Of a stretch of 64,000 nucleotides of DNA, positions 54,247-63,345 are shown piece by piece. The DNA comes from Mesorhizobium sp. YC-39. GTDB taxonomy: Bacteria > Pseudomonadota > Alphaproteobacteria > Rhizobiales > Rhizobiaceae. Below the pieces are notes generated by a model that was not told where the DNA came from, searched no databases, and was given only the letters and a program-made list of their open reading frames with translations. The translations under genes and the position numbers were made by a program. The DNA lies in NCBI RefSeq assembly GCF_025753795.1, contig NZ_JAOWPS010000001.1, positions 1,860,001-1,924,000 on the forward strand, written 5' to 3'. Each line of letters starts with the position of its first letter. The stretch's first letter is position 1.

Positions 54247-54855
54247 ATGTCTGAAGCCGCCCACATCGTGGCCGACCCCGCCCGCCAGGAGAATGTGACG
54301 CGCATTCTCGATTGCGCCGAACGCCTGTTCCGTCACTACGGTTATGGCAAGACCAACGTTGCCGACATCGCCCGCGAACTCGGCATGTCGCCGGCCAACA
54401 TCTATCGTTTCTTTGCCTCCAAGGTCGAAATCCACCAGGCCGTGTGTGGCCGGATGCTCGGCGCAAGCTACAAAATGGCCTACGAGATCTCCCGCCTGCC
54501 GATCAGCGCCGAGGAGCGGCTGCGGCGCTACGTGCACGCGCAGTACAAGATGACGATGGAGGTCATGCTCGACGACCAGAAGGTCCATGAGATGGTCATC
54601 GTCGCCCTCGAGCGTGACTGGGGCGTCATCGACAAGCATGTCGACAGCATCCACGATCTGTTCGCGGAGGTGATCCGCGAGGGCATCGAAGCGGGCGAGT
54701 TTGCCGACCAGGATCCAGTGATCGCGTCGCGCTGCTTCGGCGCCGCCACCGTCATTTTGTGCCACCCGCAGATGGTCGCCCAGTGTCTTGCCAAGACCAA
54801 CCGGGCAATGCCCGACGACCTCATCGACTATGCGATCAAAGCCCTGAAGAAATAG
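54247..54855 (+). CDS. TetR-family regulator of the adjacent RND efflux operon
   Basis: A 202-residue TetR protein. The N-terminal helix-turn-helix is at about 14-60 (ILDCAERLFRHYGYGKTNVADIARELGMSPANIYRFFASK), and the C-terminal ligand domain is alpha-helical (VHEMVIVALERDWGVIDKHVDSIHDLFAEVIREGIEAGEF). It is 54 bp upstream of the membrane-fusion gene on the same strand, the usual local repressor arrangement. A dyad over the -10 box supports autoregulation. Confidence 0.9.
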   Translation: MSEAAHIVADPARQENVTRILDCAERLFRHYGYGKTNVADIARELGMSPANIYRFFASKVEIHQAVCGRMLGASYKMAYEISRLPISAEERLRRYVHAQYKMTMEVMLDDQKVHEMVIVALERDWGVIDKHVDSIHDLFAEVIREGIEAGEFADQDPVIASRCFGAATVILCHPQMVAQCLAKTNRAMPDDLIDYAIKALKK

Positions 54856-54909
54856 CCGCCGCCCGCCGGGCGTCGGTGTCGACAATTCATCTCCAACAGG
54901 AGTGCGAAA

Positions 54910-56058
54910 GTGTCTTTGTCCAGTTCCATCATCCGCAGGCTGCCAATCGCTGGCCTTGTTTTCGCCACGCTCGGGCTCGCCGGCTGCTCGCAGGAGAAAG
55001 CTGAGGTCAAGGAGATCATTCGACCAGTCAAGGTTGTCGAGATCGCCAAGGCGAACGACACCCGCGAGCTCTCCTACTCCGGCTCGGTGCATGCCCGCAC
55101 CGAGATGAATCTTGGCTTCCGTATCAACGGCAAGATCACCGAGCGCCTGGTCGATATCGGCGACAGGGTGAAGCCCGGCGATGTCCTTGCCCGCATCGAT
55201 CCCGCCGACTACGCGCTTTCAGTCAGCAGCGCCAAGGCGGCACTCGATGCCGCCGAAAGGGCAGTCGAGAACGCCGGCCTTACCCGCCGTCGTGCCGAAC
55301 AGCTGTTCGCCAGGAACGTCTCGTCGAAATCGCAGCTTGAGCAGGCAACCCTTAGCTATGATCAGGCGGTCGCCACCCGGGATTCCGCTCGGTCATCGCT
55401 GGATCAGGCGAAAAACCAGGTTCTCTACACCGACCTCAAGGCGGACAGGAACGGCATCGTCACATCGGTTGCCGCCGATGTCGGCCAGGTGGTTGGCTCC
55501 GGCAGTCCGGTTGTGACCGTTGCGATCGATGGCGAAAAGGAAGTGCTGATCGCCGTGCCGGAAATGGATATCGCCCAGTTCAAGCCGGGCAAGGATGTCA
55601 AGGCAGGCTTCTGGTCCGACGATGCGCTGACGCTCGACGGCAAAGTTCGTGAGGTCGCCGGCAGCGCCGATCAGCAGTCGCGTACCTTTGCCGTTCGTGT
55701 CAGCCTGCCGAACGATCCGCGCGTGCTTCTCGGCATGACCGCGACCATCGAAGCCTCGGTGTCCAACAGCCAGCAAAGTGTTGCGATTCCGTTGAGCGCG
55801 CTGGCGCAAAAGGATGGCCAAAAGATCGTCTGGACCGTGGACCGCAACGGCGACACCGTCCATGCACGGCCGGTCAAGGTCGCCGAATTCGCTCCCGACG
55901 GCGTGCGTGTTGCCGAAGGGCTGAAGCCCGGCGATGTCGTCGTCGCCGCCGGGACGCAGTTCATGACCGAGAATCTGAAAGTAAAGCTTTCCGGCGATGC
56001 AGCGCAGCAGTCCGCATCGGCCGAGAATGACGACGATACCACCAGCAGCCTGCGCTGA
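54910..56058 (+). CDS. RND efflux periplasmic adaptor (membrane-fusion lipoprotein)
   Basis: A 382-residue adaptor from a GTG at 54910. The signal sequence ends in the lipobox LAGC with acyl-Cys26. The barrel-sandwich half-motifs are LGFRINGKITERLVDIGDRVKPGDVLARIDPADY and VLYTDLKADRNGIVTSVAADVGQVVGSGSPVVTV, separated by a helical hairpin (AALDAAERAVENAGLTRRRAEQLF). It links an inner-membrane pump (56307) to an outer-membrane channel, which is not encoded here. Confidence 0.9.
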   Translation: MSLSSSIIRRLPIAGLVFATLGLAGCSQEKAEVKEIIRPVKVVEIAKANDTRELSYSGSVHARTEMNLGFRINGKITERLVDIGDRVKPGDVLARIDPADYALSVSSAKAALDAAERAVENAGLTRRRAEQLFARNVSSKSQLEQATLSYDQAVATRDSARSSLDQAKNQVLYTDLKADRNGIVTSVAADVGQVVGSGSPVVTVAIDGEKEVLIAVPEMDIAQFKPGKDVKAGFWSDDALTLDGKVREVAGSADQQSRTFAVRVSLPNDPRVLLGMTATIEASVSNSQQSVAIPLSALAQKDGQKIVWTVDRNGDTVHARPVKVAEFAPDGVRVAEGLKPGDVVVAAGTQFMTENLKVKLSGDAAQQSASAENDDDTTSSLR

Positions 56059-56126
56059 AGCGCAGGCCAAATAAAGGCCCACTTGTAATCATCCGGGCGC
56101 AAGCCACGGGTTGAGTGGGTCATGGT

Positions 56127-56241
56127 TTCCGGGCGGTGAGCGCCCGATTGTCGAGACGCGAGGTCGATGTACCCCCCACATCGATCCTCGTGCCCCACCA
56201 CGACGAGTGTCTCTCCGCTCGGAAAGCCTCGCCGCCCGGAA
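56127..56241. repeat. 115-bp nested palindromic element between adaptor and pump genes
   Basis: The outer arms TTCCGGGCGG (56127-56136) and CCGCCCGGAA (56232-56241) are perfect. Inside, GAGAC and GTCTC pair, and TCGATGT (56164-56170) pairs with ACATCGA (56178-56184) around a C-rich loop. The element occupies most of the 248-bp gap between two genes that must be co-expressed, so it may modulate the pump message. No gene is seen in it. Confidence 0.6.
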
Positions 56242-56306
56242 GCCAGATCGAAAATTCATGAGCAGCAAGCGCATGCGCTGCCGATCAATTGGACAGGACT
56301 GGCGTC

Positions 56307-59300
56307 ATGACCACCGAGAGCACCGAAAAGCGGCCCTTCAATCTTTCGCGCTGGGCAATCGGCCACCCGAGCATTGCGCGGTTTCTGTTCGGGCTGATCA
56401 TCATTGCCGGCGCGCTCGGCCTGATGCGCATGGGCCAGAAGGAGGATCCGGATTTCACCTTCCGCGTCATGGTCGTGCAGGCCGTCTGGCCGGGCTCCTC
56501 GATCAAGGAGATGGAAGACCAGGTCGTCAACAAGATCGAGCGCAAGCTGCAGGAAACGCCGCATCTCGATTTCGTCCGCTCCTACACGCGCGCCGGCAGC
56601 GCCATCATCACCGTTCAGATCAAGGGTGACACCAATCCGGCGCAGGTGGCGGACGCCTTCTACCAGGTGCGCAAGAAGGTCGGCGACATATCAGGCGATT
56701 TGCCGCAAGGTCTGCTCGGCCCGTATTTCAACGACGAGTTCGGCGACACATTCATCACGCTGCATTCAATCAGCGGCGAAGGCTACAGCTATCCCGAGCT
56801 GAAGAAATTCGCCATCCAGGCGCGCGACATGCTGTTGACGACGCCCGGTGTCGAAAAGGCCGTCATCATCGGCGACCAGCCCGAGAAGCTCTACATCGAT
56901 GTTTCATCGAAGACGCTTGCCGAACGCGGCCTGACGCTCACCGATCTGCAGAATGCGATCAGGGGGCAGAACAATGTCGATCCAGCGGGCTCGGTCGATA
57001 CCGGCACGAACTCGGTGCGCATCTCGGTCGAGGGCGACGTAACCAAGGCTGCCGACATCCGCGAACTTCGCCTGCGTGCCGGCAACCAGGTGACGCGACT
57101 GGGCGACATTGCGACCGTGACCTCCGGCCTCGAAGACCCTTATCAGCGCAAGTATCGCTACAACGGCCACGACAGCGTTCAGCTCGGCGTCGTCATGGCC
57201 AAGGGCTTCAACGTCAGAGACGTCGGCAAGGATGTCGAGGCTACCTATCAGCGCTTCGAGGAAGGGCTGCCCTATGGTGTTGCGGTCGACCAGATTTCCG
57301 ACCAGCCTGAGGTCGTCAAGGACGCCGTCAACGAATTCATGGAGGCGCTTGGCGAGGCGCTGCTGATCGTGCTTGTCGTCTCGTTCCTGACGATCGGCTG
57401 GCGTTCGGGCCTGGTGATCGCGATCACCATTCCGCTCGTTCTGGCCGCCACCTTCGCCATCATGTACGAACTCGGCATCGATCTGCAGCGCATCTCGCTC
57501 GGCGCGCTGATCATTGCGCTCGGCCTCCTGGTCGACGACGCCATGATCGTCGTCGAGATGATGGAACGAAAGCTCGAGGAAGGATTGGTCAAGATCGAGG
57601 CGGCGAGCTTTGCCTACACCTCGACAGCCTTCCCGATGCTGACCGGCACGCTGATCACCACCGCCGGCTTCATCCCGGTCGGCTTCGCCGCCTCGACCGC
57701 CGGCGAATATGTGCGTACCCTGTTCTACGTCGTCGGCATCGCGCTGGTCGTGTCCTGGTTCGTGGCGGTCTATTTCACGCCATGGCTCGGCCACATGATC
57801 CTCAAGCAGCGCAAGCATGCCGGCAGCCATCACGATGCCTTCGACACAAGCTTCTACCGCCGGCTTCGTGCCACCGTTGGCTGGGCCGTGCGCCACCGCA
57901 TCATCGTGCTGGCCATGACGCTGATGACTTTCGCCACCAGTCTCTGGGCATTCCAGTTCATCCCGCAGAACTTCTTCCCGCAGTCGTCGCGCCCGGAAAT
58001 CCTTGTCGACCTGTGGCTGCCGGAAGGCACCAGCATCAAGGAAGTCGAGACGCAGGCCAAGGCGCTCGAATCACGGATGATGGACGACCCGGACAAGCGC
58101 TTCATCGCCACCTATATCGGCGAAGGTGCACCGCGCTTCTTCCTGCCGCTCGACCAGCAGCTCCGCAATCCGAACTTTGCCCAGCTCCTGGTGATGGCCA
58201 AGGACGAGCCGGCCCGCGAACGGCTGATCATCAAGATGCGCACCATCCTGGCGCAGGACTTCCCGTCGATCCGCGCCAAGGTCGACCGCTTGTTCCTCGG
58301 CCCGCCGACCGGCTGGCCGGTGCAGATGCGCGTCATGGGCCCGGACCGCCAGGAGGTGCGCCGAATCGCCGACGAGGTGAAGGCGAAGTTCCAGGCAAAT
58401 CCGCTCCTCGGCGCCGTCCACGACGACTGGCTGGAGCCGGTGCCGGCGATGAAGCTGGTCATCGACCAGGATCGCGCCCGTGCGCTCGGTGTCACCTCGC
58501 AGCGTATCCGCCAGATGCTGCAGGCGACCATGTCTGGCGCGCCGCTCGACGATTTCCGCGACGGCGAGGAGACGGTCTCCATCGTCGCCCGCGAGCCGGA
58601 GGCGAGCCGCAAGCTGCTGTCGTCGGTCGATTCGGTCTACATCCCGACCGATTTCGGCGCCTTCGTACCGCTGTCGCAGGTGGCCAAGGTCGTACCGGTG
58701 CTGGAGCAGGGCGTCGAATGGCGGCGCGACCGCCTGCCGACCATCAGCGTGCGCGCCACGCTGCCGGACGGCGTGCAGTCGAACGATGTTGTCACCAAGA
58801 TGTACAATGATATCAAGGGCTTGCGTGACGGCCTGGCGCCCGGCTACAATATCGAGATCCAGGGCGGTGCCGAGGATTCGGCCGAAAGCCAGGCTTCGAT
58901 CGCCGCCAAGGCGCCGATCATGCTGGCCGTCATCGTCGTGCTGTTGATGATCCAGCTGCAGCATTTCGGCAAGGCGATGCTGGTACTGGCGACCGGCCCG
59001 CTCGGCATCATTGGTGCCGCCGCCGCACTGCTGATCAGTGGCGCGCCGTTCGGCTTCGTCGCCATCCTTGGCGTGATTGCGCTGCTCGGCATCATCATGC
59101 GCAACTCGATCATCCTGGTCGATCAGATCGATCAGGATATCGCGAGAGGCATGGAGCGCTCTGAGGCCATCATCGGCTCGGCCGTCCGCCGTTTCCGGCC
59201 GATCGTGCTGACAGCGATGACGGCGGTGCTGGCGCTGATCCCGATCTCGCGCGCCGTCTTCTGGGGTCCGCTCGCCTATGCGATGATGGGCGGTATCCTG

Positions 59301-59453
59301 GTTGCCACCGTGCTCACTATTCTCGTCCTTCCGGCAGGCTATGCCCTGTTCTTCGGCAGGGAGCCCAAGAAGGCCGGGGAGGCGGAGCAGGTAGCCGAGC
59401 CGGAGCTGGCAGATAACGACGACAGACCGCGACTTCCTCTGGCCGCCGAATAG
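56307..59453 (+). CDS. RND-family efflux pump, inner-membrane transporter (AcrB/HAE1-like)
   Basis: A 1048-residue RND transporter from the ATG at 56307, the typical length. It has a first membrane helix (FLFGLIIIAGALGLM), a large periplasmic loop, and the proton-relay pair in ALGLLVDDAMIVVEMMERKLEEG in the fourth helix. The second half repeats the layout, ending with IMRNSIILVDQIDQDI and ILVATVLTILVLPAGYALFF. It exports drugs, solvents or lipophilic compounds by proton antiport together with the adaptor at 54910. A TTG at 56289 is in frame but lacks support. Substrates are not predictable. Confidence 0.92.
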   Translation: MTTESTEKRPFNLSRWAIGHPSIARFLFGLIIIAGALGLMRMGQKEDPDFTFRVMVVQAVWPGSSIKEMEDQVVNKIERKLQETPHLDFVRSYTRAGSAIITVQIKGDTNPAQVADAFYQVRKKVGDISGDLPQGLLGPYFNDEFGDTFITLHSISGEGYSYPELKKFAIQARDMLLTTPGVEKAVIIGDQPEKLYIDVSSKTLAERGLTLTDLQNAIRGQNNVDPAGSVDTGTNSVRISVEGDVTKAADIRELRLRAGNQVTRLGDIATVTSGLEDPYQRKYRYNGHDSVQLGVVMAKGFNVRDVGKDVEATYQRFEEGLPYGVAVDQISDQPEVVKDAVNEFMEALGEALLIVLVVSFLTIGWRSGLVIAITIPLVLAATFAIMYELGIDLQRISLGALIIALGLLVDDAMIVVEMMERKLEEGLVKIEAASFAYTSTAFPMLTGTLITTAGFIPVGFAASTAGEYVRTLFYVVGIALVVSWFVAVYFTPWLGHMILKQRKHAGSHHDAFDTSFYRRLRATVGWAVRHRIIVLAMTLMTFATSLWAFQFIPQNFFPQSSRPEILVDLWLPEGTSIKEVETQAKALESRMMDDPDKRFIATYIGEGAPRFFLPLDQQLRNPNFAQLLVMAKDEPARERLIIKMRTILAQDFPSIRAKVDRLFLGPPTGWPVQMRVMGPDRQEVRRIADEVKAKFQANPLLGAVHDDWLEPVPAMKLVIDQDRARALGVTSQRIRQMLQATMSGAPLDDFRDGEETVSIVAREPEASRKLLSSVDSVYIPTDFGAFVPLSQVAKVVPVLEQGVEWRRDRLPTISVRATLPDGVQSNDVVTKMYNDIKGLRDGLAPGYNIEIQGGAEDSAESQASIAAKAPIMLAVIVVLLMIQLQHFGKAMLVLATGPLGIIGAAAALLISGAPFGFVAILGVIALLGIIMRNSIILVDQIDQDIARGMERSEAIIGSAVRRFRPIVLTAMTAVLALIPISRAVFWGPLAYAMMGGILVATVLTILVLPAGYALFFGREPKKAGEAEQVAEPELADNDDRPRLPLAAE

Positions 59454-59522
59454 AGCTGTTGGCAGATGTGACATCCAGGGGTTAAATCCGCCCACCGGCA
59501 AAGGCGCTGGAGGAGGACGGTC

Positions 59523-61016
59523 ATGACCATAGCTCAGACGCCGGCCGCGCTGCGGCAACCGATCGACGGACGCCATCGCCAGATGTTCATCGATGGCGCG
59601 TGGGTCGAAGCCCGCTCGGGCCGGACCATGGAGACCCGCAATCCGGCGACCGGCGCCATCATCGCCACGGTGCCGTGCGGCGACCGCCAGGACATCGACC
59701 TTGCTGTTACCGCGGCGCGCAAGGCCTTCGACGGGCCATGGAGCCGGTTCAAGCCCTATGAGCGGCAGGTGCTGCTCCTCAGGATCGCCGACCTTTTCGA
59801 AAAGCACTGGGAAGAGATCAGCCGGTCGGACACGACCGACATGGGCATGCCAATCGTGCGCACCCGCGCCAACCGCAACCGCGTCATCGGTATGCTGCGC
59901 TATTATGCCGGCATGGCGACGGCGCTGCATGGCGAGACCATCGACAACTCGCTGCCGGGCGAAATCGTGTCCTTCACCCGCAAGGAACCGGCTGGCGTCG
60001 TCGGCGCTATCATTCCGTGGAATGCGCCGACCGCCGCCTCGGTCTGGAAGATCGGACCGGCGCTGGCGACAGGCTGCACCATCGTTCTGAAACCGTCTGA
60101 AGAAGCCCCGCTGACGCCACTCTTGATCGCCGACATCATGAACGAGGCCGGCGTGCCAGCGGGTGTTGTCAACATCGTCACTGGCATCGGCGCCGAGGCA
60201 GGCGCCGCGCTGGCCGAGCATATGGGCGTCGACAAGATCGTCTTTACCGGTTCGACGGCGACCGGACAGTCGATCGTCCGCGCCTCGGCCGGCAATCTCA
60301 AGCGCGTTTCGCTGGAGCTCGGCGGCAAGTCGCCGGTCATCGTCTGCGCCGATGCCGATCTCGACAGAGCGGTGCCGGTGGCGGCGATGTCGGTGTTCGC
60401 CAATTCCGGCCAGATCTGCATCGCCGGCTCGCGCCTGTTCGTCGAGCGCTCCATTCATGATGAGTTCGTCGAGCGGCTGGCCGGCTATGCCAAGGGTCTC
60501 AGGATCGGCGACGGCATCGACCCGGCAACCGAGATCGGTCCGCTCGTCTCCGAGAAGCAGCTGCAACGGGTCGCCTCATATCTCGATGCCGGTACGGCGG
60601 AGGGGGCGACCCTCGTCACTGGCGGCACACGGCTGACGGAAGGTGCGCTCGCCGCCGGCAATTTCGTTGCGCCGACCGTCTTTGCCGGCGTTTCGGACGA
60701 TATGAGGATCGCGCGCGAGGAAATCTTCGGGCCAGTCATTTCAGCGCTACCCTTCGATACGCTGGACGAGGCAGTCGAGCGGGCCAACAATACGCCCTAC
60801 GGCCTTGCTGCTGGCGTTTTCACCCGGAATGTCGCTACGGCCCATCAACTTTCCCGGAAGATCCGCGCCGGGTCGGTCTGGGTAAACACCTACCACGCCA
60901 TCGACCCGGCCGTGCCCTTCGGCGGCTACAAGATGAGCGGCTACGGCCGCGAGGGTGGCGCCGAGCACCTGGACGAATATCTCAACATCAAGGGCGTGTT
61001 CATCAAAATAGATTGA
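59523..61016 (+). CDS. Aldehyde dehydrogenase (NAD(P)-dependent, betaine/phenylacetaldehyde-type)
   Basis: A 497-residue aldehyde dehydrogenase with a strong ribosome site (GGAGGAGG). IIPWNAPTAASVWKIGPALATG and FTGSTATGQSI form the nucleotide site. The catalytic Glu is in LELGGKSPVIV and the Cys in NSGQICIAGSRLF. EIFGPVISALPFDTLDEAVERANNTPYGL and PFGGYKMSGYGREGG complete the signature. It oxidises an aldehyde to an acid in the cytoplasm. It lies 132 bp upstream of a flavin monooxygenase gene that could supply the aldehyde. Confidence 0.92.
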   Translation: MTIAQTPAALRQPIDGRHRQMFIDGAWVEARSGRTMETRNPATGAIIATVPCGDRQDIDLAVTAARKAFDGPWSRFKPYERQVLLLRIADLFEKHWEEISRSDTTDMGMPIVRTRANRNRVIGMLRYYAGMATALHGETIDNSLPGEIVSFTRKEPAGVVGAIIPWNAPTAASVWKIGPALATGCTIVLKPSEEAPLTPLLIADIMNEAGVPAGVVNIVTGIGAEAGAALAEHMGVDKIVFTGSTATGQSIVRASAGNLKRVSLELGGKSPVIVCADADLDRAVPVAAMSVFANSGQICIAGSRLFVERSIHDEFVERLAGYAKGLRIGDGIDPATEIGPLVSEKQLQRVASYLDAGTAEGATLVTGGTRLTEGALAAGNFVAPTVFAGVSDDMRIAREEIFGPVISALPFDTLDEAVERANNTPYGLAAGVFTRNVATAHQLSRKIRAGSVWVNTYHAIDPAVPFGGYKMSGYGREGGAEHLDEYLNIKGVFIKID

Positions 61017-61148
61017 ACGGCCACCCATACGAAAATGCTCCGCAGCGCCGGTTTTGCAAAACAGAATTCCTTCCCATGGCCGCAAAGCCGTCCGATCCTG
61101 CGCTGAAACCGGAGCGGCAACGCTCGTCACTGTTTGGTGTGTCTTCCC

Positions 61149-62504
61149 ATGGCAGATATCAGGCAATTGCGGCTCGGCGCCTTCATGCGGCCCGTCAGCC
61201 TTCATACGGGCGCCTGGCGCTACCCCGGCGCCTATCCCGACGCCAATTTCAATTTCGCGCATCTCAAACGTTTTGCGCAGACATTGGAGGCGGCGAAGTT
61301 CGACGCCTTCTTCATGGCCGACCATTTGGCCGTGCTCAACATGCCCATCGAAGCGCTGCGGCGCAGTCACACGGTCACGTCCTTCGAGCCGTTCACGCTG
61401 CTGTCGGCGCTTGCCGCCGTCACCGATCACATCGGGCTGGTGGCCACCGCATCGACGACCTTCGACGCGCCCTACCACATTGCCCGCCGCTTCGCCTCGC
61501 TGGACCATATCAGCGGTGGCCGCGCCGGCTGGAACATCGTGACGACGTCCAATCCCGATGCGGCGCTGAATTTCGGTCTCGACGAGCATGTCGAGCACGA
61601 CGAGCGCTACCGGCGCGCACGCGAATTCTACGATGTCGTCACCGGCCTGTGGGACAGCTTTGCCGACGATGCCTTCATCCGCGACGCCGAAAGCGGGCTG
61701 TATTTCGATCCGGCCAGGCTGCATGTGCTGGCTCACAAGGGTGAGCATCTGTCGGTCAAGGGGCCACTCAACATCGCGCGGCCGGTGCAGGGCTGGCCGG
61801 TCATCGTGCAGGCCGGAGCCTCGGAGGCGGGACGGCAACTCGCAGCCGAAACGGCGGAGGTCATCTTCGCCGCCCATGCCGATCTCGCCGCCGGGCAGCG
61901 TTTCTTCGCCGATGTGAAAGGCCGTGCGCAAAGGCTCGGCCGCTCGCGCGACGACATCAAGATCCTGCCCGGCGCCTTCGTTATTGTCGGCGACAGCGTC
62001 GAGGAAGCACAGGCCAAGCGGGCCAGGCTCGACAGTCTCGTCTATTACGAAAGCGGCGTCGCCTCGCTGTCGATCGCGCTCGGCCATGACGCATCTCGCT
62101 TTGACCCGGACGCGGCCTTGCCCGACATTCCCGAAACCAACGCCAGCAAGAGCGGCCGCGAACGCGTCATCGAACTGGCGCGCCAGGAAAATCTGACCGT
62201 CAGGCAGCTTGCGCAGCGGCTGGGCGGCTATTCCGGCCTTGCCTTCGTCGGCACGCCAAAGACAATCGCCGACGGGATGGAGGAATGGCTCGCCACGGAA
62301 GGCTCCGACGGCTTCAACGTCATGTTTCCCTTTCTTCCCGCCGGCCTCGACGACTTTGCCGAGAAAGTGGTGCCTGAATTGCAGCGTCGTGGCATTTTCA
62401 GGCGGCAGTATGAGGGATCGACGCTGCGCGAGAATCTCGGCCTCAAGCGGCCACCGAACCGCTTCTTCGAGGGCGGGGAGGGCGCGATCCGCAAGGCGGG
62501 ATGA
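61149..62504 (+). CDS. FMN-dependent monooxygenase, NtaA/SnaA/DszA family
   Basis: A 451-residue luciferase-like TIM-barrel monooxygenase from the ATG at 61149; GTG 61137 and TTG 61134 are in-frame alternatives. SGGRAGWNIVTTSNPDAALNFG and HEGEHLSVKGPLN-like segments (here KGEHLSVKGPLNIARPVQGWPVIVQAGASEAGR, at about 198-230) are the hallmarks of the nitrilotriacetate, dibenzothiophene-sulfone and dimethylsulfide monooxygenase branch. Such enzymes need reduced FMN, supplied by a separate reductase; one is encoded at 62744. The substrate is probably an organosulfur or amine compound, giving an aldehyde and sulfite or an amine. Confidence 0.88.
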   Translation: MADIRQLRLGAFMRPVSLHTGAWRYPGAYPDANFNFAHLKRFAQTLEAAKFDAFFMADHLAVLNMPIEALRRSHTVTSFEPFTLLSALAAVTDHIGLVATASTTFDAPYHIARRFASLDHISGGRAGWNIVTTSNPDAALNFGLDEHVEHDERYRRAREFYDVVTGLWDSFADDAFIRDAESGLYFDPARLHVLAHKGEHLSVKGPLNIARPVQGWPVIVQAGASEAGRQLAAETAEVIFAAHADLAAGQRFFADVKGRAQRLGRSRDDIKILPGAFVIVGDSVEEAQAKRARLDSLVYYESGVASLSIALGHDASRFDPDAALPDIPETNASKSGRERVIELARQENLTVRQLAQRLGGYSGLAFVGTPKTIADGMEEWLATEGSDGFNVMFPFLPAGLDDFAEKVVPELQRRGIFRRQYEGSTLRENLGLKRPPNRFFEGGEGAIRKAG

Positions 62505-62673
62505 GACCGGAGGAAATGCTCTGCTCGAACACCCCGGATGGCGTCGACTGCATGGAGATACCGGTCACTCCTGCGCAAGCAGGCGGCGGCTCTCTTTTTT
62601 CGACGCCGCCGCAAACAGAAAAATTATCCACGATTTTCCATCGTGGCGAGCATCCATTCCTTTCACTCAATCG

Positions 62674-62700
62674 CAATGTCTATAAAAATTATGGACATTG
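62674..62700. promoter_or_regulatory. 27-bp inverted repeat upstream of the FMN reductase gene
   Basis: CAATGTC (62674-62680) and GACATTG (62694-62700) are perfect arms. The AT-rich interior (TATAA, AAA, TTATG) continues the symmetry with one mismatch. It is 43 bp before the reductase start, the position for an operator over a promoter. The rest of the 239-bp gap (62505-62743) is featureless. Confidence 0.5.
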
Positions 62701-62743
62701 CAGTCGGGCTGGCAGCCCAAAATCATTGTGAGGCTTTTGCGCC

Positions 62744-63304
62744 ATGACCAATCCGGCCGTCGTCGGTTTCTCCGGTAATTTCACGCGGCCGTCCAAGACC
62801 CGTGGCTTCGTCGATCACATCGTGACGGAGATAGCGGGCAGATATGGGCTGGCGGCCAGCACCCACGACGTCGTCGACCTTGGTCCCAGCCTCGGCAATG
62901 CGAAATGGGCGCGCGACCTCGACGCGCAGGCTAGCTTGATCCTCAAACGCATTGTCGCGGCGGACGTGCTCGTCGTCGGCTCGCCCACCTACAAGGGCAG
63001 CTATACCGGCCTGTTCAAGCACTTCTTCGATCTCGTCGATCCCGCGGCCCTCAAGGGCAAGCCGGTGGTGCTGGCGGCAACCGGCGGCGGCGAGCGGCAT
63101 GCGCTGATCGTCGAGCATCAGCTGCGGCCGCTATTCGGCTTCTTCGAGGCCTTTGCGCTGCCGACCGCCGTCTACGCCTCGGACAAGGATTTCGTCGACG
63201 GCATTCTGGTCTCCGAGGCCATCAAGGTGCGGGTCGGGTTGGCTGTGGATGATGTCGGGACAGCGCTTGGCGGCCGCACGCGTGCAAGGGTTGCCGCCGA
63301 ATAG
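62744..63304 (+). CDS. NAD(P)H-dependent FMN reductase (SsuE/MsuE-like)
   Basis: A 186-residue flavodoxin-like reductase. VVGFSGNFTRPSKTRGFVDHI is the phosphate loop, and VLVVGSPTYKGSYTGLFKHFFDLVDPAALKGKPVVLAATGGGERHAL is the core signature of the SsuE/MsuE group. It reduces FMN with NAD(P)H for a partner monooxygenase, very probably the enzyme at 61149. A palindrome 43 bp upstream suggests that it is separately controlled. Confidence 0.9.
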   Translation: MTNPAVVGFSGNFTRPSKTRGFVDHIVTEIAGRYGLAASTHDVVDLGPSLGNAKWARDLDAQASLILKRIVAADVLVVGSPTYKGSYTGLFKHFFDLVDPAALKGKPVVLAATGGGERHALIVEHQLRPLFGFFEAFALPTAVYASDKDFVDGILVSEAIKVRVGLAVDDVGTALGGRTRARVAAE

Positions 63305-63345
63305 GCGGGGCCGATGTCTCCGCCCAAGCTTTGTAAGGTAGGGTC

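Noticed and set aside
58071..60566. 831-codon open frame on the minus strand
   Set aside because: It lies opposite the RND pump and aldehyde dehydrogenase genes, crosses the intergenic gap between them, and has no family motif. It reads as an antisense shadow of high-GC codon bias.
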